NCBI GenBank assembly: GCA_949825065.1
Contig: OX463859.1
Span: 25,499,847 to 25,563,846 of the forward strand
Length of the DNA stretch: 64,000 bases
DNA from: Odontocerum albicorne
Lineage: Eukaryota; Arthropoda; Insecta; Trichoptera; Odontoceridae
Direction of reading: 5' to 3'
The first letter of the stretch is position 1; every line of letters starts with the position of its first letter. The translations under genes and the position numbers were made by a program. The notes under the pieces are model-generated. The model saw only the letters and a list, made by a program, of their open reading frames with translations, searched no databases and was not told where the DNA came from. Positions 1 through 13,200 of the stretch are shown here, in pieces.

Positions 1-439
1 GGCCTGGAATTCAAACAGTCTAGCATAAATAAATAAGATATTTAAAATATATTTAAGAAGAAACTTCCTTTCTGCATTTCAGATTTAACACTTGTCCTTT
101 TTGACTGTGTTTTTTTAAAGAGCATTCCGTCAAATTCAGGTTTCAGCAACCTACAACCATATAATGACTGTTCTTATCGCATCGTATGCTGAAATGAATT
201 GAGGCTTCCTCGAGTCAAGTCCTAGGATTTCACCAAAATCTATTTTCTCAGATCTGGATTGAATTTATGGCTAAGAAACATTTGTCCAACTTCCTGTTTA
301 TCAGTTTTTCACCCTCAGAAAATATATTACAGGTAGTCTTCAGTTGTACACTCAGGCCCTCTAGAAGGTAAAGTATTATAATTTTTTTTTAATATTATCT
401 CGAAGATCTTGGATCTATTATGTGTTGTGAACATCATTT

Positions 440-828
440 TTGAGAGATAGAACACCAGCTGTCTCTTTACCTTCTGGTCGCCTTTCTGGCATGGAATGTC
501 TTGCGGAAATCTCGTGTGCTACTATGAACCGAATTCTGTCATTGTCCATTCAATTCTAGATGGTCGGGATCCTTCGAGAAAAGACAGGCATTATTTTTTT
601 CCTTGTCTGGATGCGCCTGTGTTTCCTGCGGGCTTACCCAATTTCTCTCTGACCATGGAAGCTTTAATGGTAAACGGTTTAAATAGAATCATAATCGTTT
701 GCCATGTTGTCATTTTTGTGGCCATCTAAACCAATCCGCATATCGTATTTTGTGGTACTGTGATGGCCATCGAGTCAATACTTTTCGAATGGAACTTTAC
801 TCTGTCTCTTGCATCGGTTCATCTTTGG
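440..828 (-). pseudogene. Possible piggyBac-like transposase C-terminal relic
   Basis: Read on the minus strand, this stretch contains short open blocks in shifting frames. One block, KYDMRIGLDGHKNDNM, resembles the 'YN..MGGVD..D' segment of piggyBac-type transposases, and a later block is basic as in their C-termini. Several stops and frame changes interrupt it, so it cannot be functional. The identification is a by-eye resemblance only. It could equally be unrelated non-coding DNA or the 3' part of the LINE-E relic beside it. Confidence 0.22.
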
Positions 829-1095
829 ACTGATTAGCTACTCCGATTTAGTGACGACGTAAAGTTCTTACAATTCCGAAAACTGTTGAGCTTCCTTCTA
901 TCAAAATATCATTCAAACAATCCAACGATTACTTTATTGTTCTTCATCAATCACGTCTTCAACTCGTATTCGCACAATATACTTCTTTTTTCAATATTTT
1001 TTCGTTCATTCGTTCTACATGACTAACCCGTCTCAGAGTTCACTTCTTCATCTCACTCAACACAACAGCCATATTCATATCTTTTAATTTCATTG
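829..1095 (-). pseudogene. LINE-E retrotransposon relic, C-terminal end
   Basis: The minus strand reads SEMKK, stop, TLRRVSHVERMNEK, then decays. This matches the LRWFGHVERMNE block found at the C-terminus of many non-LTR retrotransposon polyproteins, and it recurs in this window at 9.9, 15.4, 23.8, 33.3 and 50 kb. Stops and frameshifts show a dead 5'-truncated copy. Confidence 0.5.
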
Positions 1096-3402
<2,307 letters not shown>

Positions 3403-3958
3403 AAATAAACATATATAACCCTTCGCTAAAACCAAACAAAAAATCACATATTAACCTCTACAGAAGAGTAATGGGCTTTGTCAAAAGCCAAAAAATATCC
3501 GGCTTGTATGACAAACAATGATGAGGTATTGACAGAATAAAGAGGTTTCCTCAACATCTGTTAAAAAATCTTACTATTGTTCGTCAACAAATGGCATAAA
3601 GACTAAACACCATCTGGTCTGCACTAAGAATAAAAACATTTAAATGATGTATAGAGATGAATCTATGGTATAATGAGGAATGTTGCCTAGGCATAAAGTG
3701 AGCACTTAACTCAGCCTTCAAAGGTGGTCATAAGCCCACAAAATACCAATTTAAATAGATACCGTCTCCTGTACATCCAAAACAGAGAACTATGTTACTA
3801 AAGAGTCATCCAAGCCAAAAAATAATAAAAAATGCTGTAAGGAAGCTGCTGAGGGATCTCCAGGTAGATCTGATGTCAGAATCCAATATTTACAGTTCGC
3901 GAAGTAACTGAAAACCTAAAATAAACATATATAACCCTTCGCTAAAACCAAACAAAAA

Positions 3959-3962
<4 letters not shown>
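3403..3962 (-). repeat. Inverted copy of the 516-bp unit
   Basis: This is the reverse complement of a full 516-bp unit plus about 44 further bases. By eye it has no mismatches to the direct copies. It can pair with roughly 2741-3300, giving a stem near 558 bp with a loop of about 100 bases formed by the partial third copy. It ends directly in a second (TA)n tract. Confidence 0.95.

Positions 3963-4009
<47 letters not shown>
3962..4009. repeat. (TA)n microsatellite, right border of 516-bp array
   Basis: About 48 bases of TA repeats directly after the inverted copy, mirroring the longer tract on the left side. Confidence 0.95.
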
Positions 4010-4013
<4 letters not shown>

Positions 4014-4175
4014 TTTATATATTAAAATGACTTGCATAACAAATATATATCTAGAATTAATGAAATGTAAGAAAGGGACATGTCGAGAAAATAAACAAGG
4101 GCATAATTAAAGTAAATTTGGCCCAGGGAAAGATAAGAAGTATTAAAAACAGAAAAACATTTATGAAGAGATATA

Positions 4176-5513
4176 CAGGCGGCCCTCGACTTTCGCACAT
4201 TCTGCTTTCGCACAGTTCGCTATTTCGAACATTTTTTAAAATTCAATTTTTTTAAATTTTTTGTCGATAATGCAAAAATTGTTCGCTTCCATGCATGCAG
4301 TCGTTCCCACTTTTTTGAAAGAACTATAATATATGGAACGCAATAAACAATATGGCAGACTCATGGGCTGAAATAAAAGAGTTAACAATGAAAGGTTCCT
4401 GGAAACAATTATGTCCACAAATCATGAGTGATTTTATAAATTCTGAAGAAACTCCGGAAACTATCACAGATGAAATAGTTAGCCTAATGAAGGAATTAAA
4501 CTTGGATGTCAACAACGAAGATGTCAATGAGTTGATTGAATCTCCTTCAGTACATCTGTCAAATTAGCAACTTAATTGAGCAACAATAGTTAAATGAAAA
4601 ACACAATGAAAGTGAGGAATAAGAAGCTGATAAAATCGTCAAGACTTTGACAATAAAAATATGAATGAAACCTGCATGCATCTTGACAAATTTGTGACTA
4701 TCATGGAAGAATGTGATCCCAATGGAGAACGTATATCTCAAGTACGTAGGGCAATTGAGAAAGACACAGCATGTTATAGAACTCTTTATCAAGAAAAGAA
4801 AAAAAGGGTGGTATTCAACAAATTTTTAGCGGTATGTTTTAATGGGACGTGATGATGATTTTGATTGTTTGGTATTTAAATAGTATACGTCAATTAGCAA
4901 TGCGGAAGGAGAGAGTGAATGAATTTATGTTTTATTTATCGGTAAGTGGGTATTTATACATTTTAGAATGGGCGCGGGAGTGCGCCCGCGATATATTTTT
5001 ATCTCGCTTCTGTGCGTGCCGAAATGGTCGATTGCTGTATTGCAGACATCGCAAATAGTATTGTGGGTAAACAATTTGTTTGCGGGATCGGCGAGACAGC
5101 GTGATGCGTTCTCTTTCTACTGTGGAATGTATCGTAAATAGTATTGTGGGTAAACAATTTGTTTACGGAAACGGCGCGATGTCCGGCCGCGTCAATGTTT
5201 TGGTATGTGACCTTTGGACATATCCAAAGGTCGTTTCGTCGGTCGTTGACCGTATGTGTTGACAATATTCAGCGACGACCGTGGTTCCCACAAACTCTTG
5301 ACAAGTTTATAAAGAAAACACCTGAGAGCACTTAAATACGCCTCGTTAACTTAATTATGTATAAATAAATATTTTTAATATAACATATTATTGATAAATA
5401 AATATTTTAAAATACAATTTTTGATGTTTTTTTTACATCCCTCTACTTTCGAACGTTTAACATTCGCACACATTTTCAGGAATCAATTATCTGCGAAAGT
5501 CGAGGGCCGCCTG
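4176..5513 (+). mobile_element. Tigger/pogo-like DNA transposon, internally deleted
   Basis: Perfect 22-bp terminal inverted repeats start with CAGGCGGCCCTCGACTTTCG. They lie between TA dinucleotides at 4174-4175 and 5514-5515, the target duplication expected of the Tc1/mariner superfamily. The CAGG...CCTCG start is typical of Tigger elements. Inside are remnants of the transposase C-terminus, but the DNA-binding and catalytic parts are gone, so a length of 1338 bp makes this a deletion derivative. The part at about 4960-5280 is unusually GC-rich and contains a duplicated block of about 50 bases (about 5045 and 5125) and a 10-bp perfect hairpin at 5209-5232. Confidence 0.92.
4352..5335 (+). 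pseudogene. Tigger-type transposase C-terminus, broken
   Basis: Three open pieces match the end of Tigger/jerky-like transposases in order. At 4352-4567 the piece reads SWAEIKELTMKGSWKQLCPQ and later VNNEDVNELIES, the acidic 'DVNELLESHSEEL' region. At 4661-4852 it reads ISQVRRAIEKDTACYRTLY. At about 5290-5335 it reads QTLDKFIKKTPEST, like the usual 'TLDSFL' tail. Stops and a GC-rich insert separate them. The CENP-B-type helix-turn-helix domains and the DDE domain are absent. The protein cannot be active; intact relatives elsewhere in the genome would be needed for mobility. Confidence 0.85.
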
Positions 5514-5515
5514 TA

Positions 5516-6134
5516 TAAAGTCTTATCTTCTCTGCCTGCCCTAAAAGAGATATAGCGTTATGGTAAGTGTGATTCATTTTTAGGAATTCTACTCCAACAG
5601 CAAGTAATTTACCTGACCATTAAGTAAATATGACACAGAACTTTACTTTTCTGTATTACGTGTAAAATATTACAACTCTTGTAACTTATGTGTTCGTTAG
5701 AAATAACTTATGTTAATAGCAAAGTTAAGTTCAGGTTACATAACTTTTAACTGAATTGAAAAATAACTTTGAAATTTTGAATATTTGGAAGTTTGCGCAC
5801 TTCCCCAGTGGCAAGTTCAACCAAATTCTGACTTAATGCTAGTTGATTACAGCATTTGAAGCAATTCATTATCTTAAAAATACTTTAATTTATCTATAAG
5901 GTGCCTCTCACCATATTTTTTCCAAAAAGATGTATTTAACCATTGATAAGTTCGTTGTCATTCGCATTCAGAGTACACACATAGTTACTGAAAAACTAAT
6001 AGAACGGGTTGATGTTTTCATTGAAGCTTTGAATATAATATTCTCATATTATGTGGTTAATTTTAGTTTTAAAAAGAGCCTCATCTGTGTTTTTTAACTG
6101 ATTGGTCTTGTTGTTGAAGCAGGAAAAACTTATT
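5516..6134. other. No recognised feature
   Basis: AT-rich single-copy-looking sequence between the Tigger element and a LINE-A tail. I see no gene or repeat structure. Confidence 0.5.
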
Positions 6135-6950
6135 TTATATGATTTATTTATTGATTTTATTTATTTTATACATGACAAGAAATATACATAAGTTGCAAAA
6201 AAAAAACACCAGATAATTTAATTCGGACACAATTTTAATGGATCTGGGTTTGTTGCCTTTCATTTATCATGCCCCTAGTAAACTAGGCTTTTGCATGTAT
6301 TTCACTGAGGACATATAGCATGAAAAATAAATCAATACTTATTTCCGATTTTGGATTATTTAAATCTCCGTTGCACATTCTCATCAACCTGACAAACAGT
6401 GACACTCAATTATATCTGTATACGATCAAACTCCTCACACTTGATCACTCCAGATAGACCAAAACATTTACCCCACAATATACCGCATATAATCATAAAA
6501 TAAACAAAAATACATGCATATAAAAATATAAATATAAAACAACAAAAAACCCAACCTCAAGAGCTCACACAAACCTCTTCCACAAATCATTCCTCTTGCA
6601 AGCTCACGTTCTCAAACTCCTGTCGCAATAACAACCACGCTCCAATCGACTGTCTAAACTGTTTACGTTTATTGAATTCGGCACCCCATTGTATTAATAT
6701 CATGGGAGCTAAATAGGCATATTGCCTTTGGGCAAAATATGTTTTAACCCTAGGGATGGTGAACATTTGATCTGTTGCCCTGCTGAGTCTGCATCTTCCA
6801 TTCCTCTCGATGATAGTGCCAGATAATGGAATTGAGGTGTAAGTTGGCTATGTTCAGGGCATGATGAGCAAGGATTTTTGAAGTTGTCGTGAGGAGTTAC
6901 ATTTTTCACACAAAGTAAACTTTTGAGCCATTCTGCGATGATCAGTTATT
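6135..6950 (-). mobile_element. LINE-A 3' fragment
   Basis: A 5'-truncated non-LTR retrotransposon copy. On the minus strand its coding remnant runs from about 6870 down to 6670 and corresponds to the FTIPRVKTSFAQRQYAYLAP tail seen better at 60.5-60.8 kb, here with frameshifts. The 3' untranslated part continues to about 6140 and shares the block around 'ATGGATCTGGGTTTGTTGCC' with the copies at 38.8, 59.6 and 60.1 kb. An A/T-rich tail ends it. Confidence 0.8.
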
Positions 6951-7849
6951 TTATACTAAACAAAAAGTATAATTGAAATTCTTTTCAAGTCTATGGTAAA
7001 AGTATTAAATCCGCGTCACGCAAGGTTTCTACTGACGTAACTCTTTCAACTCTTCTATGTAAAAGACTTAATAAAGATCAAACGTCTGAGCATTTTTATT
7101 CATTGCGAATAATATTCGTAGATTTTTTCAATACCAATACTGGCGATCTTCCAAGATTTGCACGTTACATTTATTCGTCTTGTTGACAGCACTGTCTTTT
7201 TGCTATATCCAAGCAGTTTTGTTGCCAATCTATCATTCCCTGCCGATATAATAAAAAAACACACGTACGTATTATTGTTATTCTTGCTTGATTTATTACC
7301 ATTTCTGCGTCATTTATCTAAATCGATGTGTAACAATAAATTGTAATTTTACATTTTACTGCATTCTGCCTTTTTCTAATATTAGATTCATATATGTATA
7401 TACTAGTATAAGGGTTGGGATCGTGACGAGAATAATAAGATGTTCAAATAATAACATCTATCTTTTAGCCCCTTCTTTATTTTGTCCTTAATTTTCTTAC
7501 GCAAATGAAACCAGTAGTGGTAAAATCCACTGGAATCATATACTCGTTTGTAGATTATTCTATCAAATATACCGAAATGTTATGATTTATCTGTTTATTG
7601 ACGTTTCCAATAATCATTTTCAAAATGGATATTTCACGAGAAAAAAACTCAAAGTCTAGAGTTTTATAGATTATATTTTTAATTCATCATACTAACAAGT
7701 ATCCGCCATGACAATGTAAGTATTTCGAATGTTTTTTTTATATTACTAAAGAAATATATATTATTTAAATGTTTTTATAATAAATATGCATTTACAATAC
7801 ACAACTCAAATATACGAGTACATTCATATTGAAATACTTACTTGAAATA
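6951..7849. other. No recognised feature
   Basis: AT-rich sequence with short open frames only. I see no support for a gene. Confidence 0.5.
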
Positions 7850-8130
7850 CTGATTACCTAATCATACGAGTACAATATTCAACTGTTGACCTAATCATAT
7901 GAGTACAATATTTAACTGATTACTTAATCATACGAGTACAATATTTAACTGATTACTTAATCATACGAGTACAATATTTAACTGATTACTTAATCATACG
8001 AGTACAATATTTAACTGATCACTTAATCATACGAATACAATTTTTAACTGATTAGTTAATCATACAAGTACAATATTTGATTACCTAATCATACGAGTAT
8101 AATATCTACCTGATTACATAATCACATGAG
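7850..8130. repeat. 33-bp minisatellite
   Basis: About eight tandem copies of a roughly 33-bp unit containing AATCATACGAGTACAATAT, with point changes and small length differences that increase toward both ends. Confidence 0.93.
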
Positions 8131-8514
8131 TATAATATAACAACAGGTTATCATTGTTATCTTTTTTGTCTTATATAGTATTAACGTGTTTCTAAATGTT
8201 AACATACATATTAATAATAAATTAAACAAATTGTCACTTGTTTTTTGTAATTACTCAGAATTATTTGACATTTTGTTTTTGGTGCGGAGGTAGGGGCTCT
8301 TTAGGGGCTAAGGGCCGCGCACGGCCTATATGAGGCTGGGCCGTGGAGCAGCAAGGGGTGAAACCTATAGTTGTATTAAAGTACCATATACTTGCATTTC
8401 ACTTGTACTTTCATTACAACTTGCCGGGTTATTTGCCATGTGGCATTTTTTCTAATCAATCCGAAATATATCTTACTGGAGCAACAAGGAAACAAGCCTT
8501 TAATAATAATCAAA
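8131..8514. other. No gene; short GC-rich block
   Basis: Otherwise AT-rich. The block at about 8275-8360 is strongly G-rich and C-rich with several GGGGCT and GGGCC words. I cannot assign it to a family. Confidence 0.4.
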
Positions 8515-8605
8515 CATGAACACTTTTCAAAAAATCTGAATACCGACGGGAATCAAACCCATGACTTTTGAATTGAAAGACAGGTTTTTGGTATGATAAA
8601 AAATA
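8515..8605 (-). mobile_element. SINE-1 head relic
   Basis: On the minus strand a B-box-like GGTTTGATTCC follows a tRNA-like stretch, as in SINE-1. Only the head region is recognisable. Confidence 0.35.
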
Positions 8606-8719
8606 TCTTCTTATGAGTTGAGAGATTCTTAAAATCACACTATAAGATTGAATTTCGGCAACACACAAGTATGAACTAACTTTGGTCACCTGTAAGCGAG
8701 TATAAACGCACAAGTGCTT

Positions 8720-9889
8720 GTAAACCTAACTTATTTCAAGGGAGTACGTCCTTTTTTTTACCTATTTATTATAATAAATCTAAATATGTATCATAATTCT
8801 TCAACCTCACAAAAAAATATGAAAAAAACTCACTCCCCGGGTACATATTATTCCTTTATAACTCACTAACTTACAGGTTAATGGTACCAAAGAAATGAAT
8901 AGGTATAAATGCGTATACCATTGTTACTTATTATCTGTTATTTTACTCTTCAACGAGATAAACCAAAATCACTAAAATGATGTGTTGTTTATAGTTAAGA
9001 CATTAACATTATGGAGGTTTAAAAACATTGTAATTTGTTTTATCAAATACTGGTCGAGTTATACCGTTACAAAAAGTGGAATAAACAGTGTTTGATATAA
9101 CAAATTACAAAAAAATAATATGTTTTCTAATTTAGATATGTCCTTAAATATTTATCGAGTTGTCCATTATAAACATTGATTAATTATAGTTATTTATAAA
9201 AAAATATGTTCAGAATAACACGCTTCAGGTTTTTGTTAAATCTTTCTATGATTTAAAGTTATATTAAGTTTTTATTTTCAAGAAAATTTTAAGGATCTCT
9301 CAAACGTTTTTTTTAAATTAAGGAGGAAAGAGATTAATCGTCATATTTAGAACAAAAGAAAAAACTTCAACGACCTTTTAAGTTAATAAGGCTCAGTTCT
9401 TAAGAACTAGAAAATGATTTTTTGAGTAATGCGACTTCTTATCGTATTAATCTACTTTAAACTTTGTCTTAGGGGATGAAATTAAAAGAAGCTGCCAACT
9501 TTATCTCTTATCCTTTTTGACTATTAATGATTACCCTCCATTATTTTATAAAAAAATGTTTTTTTATATAAAAGTTTTTTATTTATGTAATAAAAAAGTG
9601 TGAAAGGAAACGTAAATGCGATATATAGCTGAGTAATGAAAGATTCGAGCAAATAAAGAATTCTGCTATTGAAGTATTTTTTTGCACAGATGATGGAAGA
9701 GTTATGAGGAATATTGATATGCGTGTACATAGCTATAGGAAATAAACTTATTTGGCATTAAACCATATGTTTTTGTACCGGATAGTATCAAAAGCGTTAA
9801 GATTATAATCTTCAATAGTTTTTAAAAACCAATTTGATGTGTGGAAGTGAAAAGGAGGGAAAAGAGACAAATAAAAACTGTTGAAATGC
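8720..9889. other. No recognised feature
   Basis: AT-rich sequence without an open frame longer than about 70 codons and without visible repeats. Confidence 0.5.
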
Positions 9890-10210
9890 GTTCATTCGAA
9901 ACAAATATAAATGAGGTGAAAATGTATGACATAATATGGAATAAAGTGATTAGAGATTAATATAAACTGACGTGTTGAGTAAGATGAAGAAGAGCACTCT
10001 GAGATGGTTTGGGCACGTGAAACGAATAAATATAGAAATTCGAATGAGAGTGGAATCCAAGGTAGAGGAAGACCAAAGAAGTATAGTTGGATAGAGCGAA
10101 ATATATTAATATTGAAGGTAATGTAAGAAATTGGAGAAATCGTAATAGTTCCATGAAAAGGTTTATAGATGTAAAATAGGCAAAATATGTGTGTCAAGGT
10201 AGGAAAACCT
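9890..10210 (+). pseudogene. LINE-E retrotransposon relic, C-terminal end
   Basis: In shifting plus-strand frames this reads VEMRSFETN, then WNKVIRD, then MKKSTLRWFGHVKRI, then a degraded RGRGRPKK block, then VRNWRNRN and KYVCQ. This is the standard order at the C-terminus of a non-LTR retrotransposon polyprotein. The 158-codon minus-strand open frame over the same DNA is a shadow. Confidence 0.65.
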
Positions 10211-10255
10211 AGCTCTCTATTCTCTTTCACTGATGTGATGGTACATTTGAAAGTA

Positions 10256-11181
10256 CTACTTTGATTAAAAAGTTTTAGGACCGGCCACCGTGTGGCGCTG
10301 TCAGTCACCCGATTGGAATTCTTTCTTTTTGTTAGGTTACCACATCTATCATTGACACTTCCCTTCAAATTTCAGCGTCATTGCTTGACATTTGTAAAAG
10401 TTACGCTGTATTGAGTACATCTACCTTTGTGCGTGTTTTCGATTTTTTACAAGTTTGAAAATGGCATCAACTGTGCATCAACGAGTTTGCATTAAATTTT
10501 GTGTGAAAAACGGATTTAACGGTCTGCAGACCTTGGAAATGTTGGAGAAGTGTTTTTCGGTGGCACGAACGCTTCAGAAGTGGTCGTGAGTCGATCGAGG
10601 ATGACGAATGCAGTAGCAGTCGAAAACCGATGAAAACATCAATAAAATCAAAGAAATGTTGGCCGAAAACCGTAAATTGACCATCAGAGAGCTGGCAGAG
10701 GACTTGAACATCACTTATGGACCCGCTCAAGACATTTTGGTTAGTGATTTGGGCCTCAGACGTGTCGCTGTAAAACTGGTGCCGAAAGACCTCAATTTCA
10801 TGCAAAAAAAGGACCGCGTTGAAATCGCGAAAGACATGATTTCCATGTGTTTTTGACCAAAAACAACATGAATACTATCCAGCAACCTTCAAATTCAGCT
10901 GATCTGGCTTTGTGCAACTTTTTCCTGTTCAACCGACTTAAAAAACCGTTTCGCGGAACGCGTTACGGCACCCGAAAGGATGTCATGAAAAAATCGAAGA
11001 CGGCTCTGAGGGACATTCTGAAAATTGAGTACCAGCGGTGTTTCGAGAATTGGATCAAGCGCTGGCGTAAGTGCGTTGCAGTCGATGGGGAGTACTTTGA
11101 AGGGAGCCATATCGATTTTGATGAATAAACTTGTATTTTCGATTTTATGAATAAAATCCTAAAACTTTTTGATCAAGGTAG
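10256..11181 (+). mobile_element. Mariner-like DNA transposon, internally deleted
   Basis: Imperfect terminal inverted repeats of about 27 bp begin CTACTTTGATTAAAAAGTTT and end with the complement of CTACCTTGATCAAAAAGTTT. They are flanked by TA at 10254-10255 and 11182-11183. The 926-bp length is short of the roughly 1.3 kb of complete mariners. The missing segment is the middle of the transposase gene. Confidence 0.9.
10461..11128 (+). pseudogene. Mariner transposase, deleted and frameshifted
   Basis: The start MASTVHQRVCIKFCVKNGF is the first helix-turn-helix of a mariner transposase. A frameshift near 10545 leads to HERFRSGRESIEDDE, and the second domain continues as ENRKLTIRELAEDLNITYG up to KKDRVEIAKDM near 10850. 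The next codons already belong to the far C-terminus: MNTIQQPSNSADLALCNFFLF through GEYFEGSHIDFDE, stop at 11128. The catalytic core with the first two aspartates is therefore deleted. The third catalytic aspartate, expected in the 'PDLAPCD' motif, is asparagine (ADLALCN). The copy is inactive. Confidence 0.9.
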
Positions 11182-11183
11182 TA

Positions 11184-12700
11184 CTCGTATATTTTCAATA
11201 TTATTTTTAGTGAAACAAGGATTTACTTAGTATTGAAACTTTGGGTTGTATCTGTCATGTGGTCTGTTTTACAGAGGTATAATAGCTAAAACACTATAAA
11301 TCAATTAATATATACAAGAATTGTTTATTTGGTACGCTGAATATTTTTTCTGAAGGCAAGATATTAGTGAAAAAAAAAATTCGAAAGTTTGCTATTCGAT
11401 TTGACGGTGGTACAAAAATCTGATATTTTTCGTTTTGAGAATTGTTAAAAGTGTTAAATTAACTCAGAAAAATTCCTTTTGTATTATGAAAGTTAAACTT
11501 TTTATTAAATATTTTTTGATAGTTCTAATTTGAACTATTACGACAATATAGTATGTGGTGAAAAAATAAATCACAATGCGAATTAAATGAAAAATTGTAC
11601 AAAAAAATAATTAAAAACTAGAACATTTTAATTCGATGACTGATATATTTATTAAAAGAGACATGTTTATTTTAATAGAAAATTCATAAAAGAACTATTT
11701 TATTTATTCAAAATAGATTTTAAGCACGGTTTCTTATAAAATTTTCTTTATAAAACAGAGGCAAAATATTAATTAAAAAGTTACCAAATATTTATTATAA
11801 TAAATGCTTTGGAAATAAATCTAAATGATTTCCAAGGTGTAACACTGTTAATCCCAATTTGTAAAATGTCCTACAGAAAAATCACCCTTTCGACCCGCCT
11901 TTGTAACAGGGCAACAGGGGAGATAAAAAGTGGTAACAGAATGGCGAGGGTGTACCCGAAAGAAGTAGGAATTACAGCGTGTAAATGAAGTCGAGGAACT
12001 TAATCTTCTAAGTTTCCCACCACTGTAAAGGGTGCCTGCTCTAATTATGACCTAAACCCTCCTTAACGTTGCTCATAACTGTTTACATGAGTAATAAAAT
12101 AAACGTAAGATACGTTTTGCAGAAATAGATGTTCCGCGTGTCACCATCTGTGTTATTCTTATTAATCTCGAAAGGATTAATGTGCGTATTTTCTTTATAC
12201 CTCCCCTCAGCGTGCATGAGAAACTCTAATATCAAAATATTTCTACTTTAAACTCCGCTTTGTTAATGTTCACGAAATATTGTATTCTAACTGTAACTTT
12301 GAAGTTTCTATGTTTGAGATATATTTCTTCGGAAGAGCAGAATTTTGAGGTCGATCTCATGTTCATCGAATAAATTGATTAAGCCGAATCGATCCAATTG
12401 GGTGACATTTTATGACAGAGACTTTTGCAGGTACTATGGCGTTAAATAATAATCTGTCTCATAACCTGTACACCGCGTTAAAAATCAAATTCCACAAATC
12501 CTGTGCGCGGCACAATTTCGGCGTTTTTTAATTTCTAAGTTTAAACGCGTATTTTGTTTAGAGCCACTGATATTGGATTACAACACCAAGTAAACATGAC
12601 ATTCAAGTAATTTTCTGATAATAAATAATAGTCATTAATTCTTAAGGAGACTCATTAAATAAAGGAGATAAACTAAACATTACAGAAAATAAACAAAGGA
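11184..12700. other. No gene found; partly higher-complexity DNA
   Basis: The first 600 bases are AT-rich. From about 11810 to 12560 the sequence is less repetitive and richer in G and C than its surroundings, but I see no open frame, splice pattern or repeat that would identify it. Confidence 0.45.
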
Positions 12701-12739
12701 ATGCTACAGATCAGATCACAGACGTTCGTGCTTCCTGCG

Positions 12740-13200
12740 AGGAACACGTTAATGTTAGAGATATTAGTGGCGCATACAGCTTCAGGATGCAATTGAAGAC
12801 AACCCTTTATGGAAGGTGTTATCAAAATTTATGATTGTGCATAAACATTACACTACACTCAGAGAGAATAATGCTCTTTGAGAAGTTATTTCATAATTTG
12901 TGATTACATATGATCACTACACATATACTCGTACATTACACTACACCTAAAGCCGAATGCTTTACTATCACATATCGCAAGCTCTACACATATTTATTTA
13001 TAGTTTAGTTTCCCTTAGTAAGGTTTTTAGTAGTTTCCTTACCAAATATGTTTTTATAAATATATGTAGATGCGAGAAAGTTCCTTACCTAATGACCACG
13101 CCTACCACCTTGCTGTCCTTACATTCAACTTAAATATATTTGTCTTGCTATATTTTTGATCTGTCAATAACAGCCTTAAGAAAGACTTTATTCGAATCCT
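12740..13200 (+). repeat. R1 interspersed repeat, copy 1
   Basis: Shares ordered blocks with 23330-23640 and 61750-62110: 'ATAATTTGTGATTACATATG', 'CACTACAC', 'AAAGCCGAATG', a TTTATAGTT...CCTT block and a final ATCTGTCAATAA-like block. All three copies are in the same orientation. It has no coding potential. Its class is unknown; it may be a non-autonomous transposon. Confidence 0.65.

Noticed and set aside
3403..3962. Reverse transcriptase-like reading of the 516-bp unit
   Set aside because: Short blocks looked protein-like, but the many stops and the lack of any catalytic motif make this unsupported.
7850..8130. Possible CRISPR-like array
   Set aside because: The repeats are directly adjacent with no unique spacers, and the context is eukaryotic. 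The same holds for the other minisatellites.
9892..10368. 158-codon minus-strand open frame
   Set aside because: It lies antisense to the LINE-E relic and the mariner left end, contains no domain, and the plus-strand reading explains the sequence.
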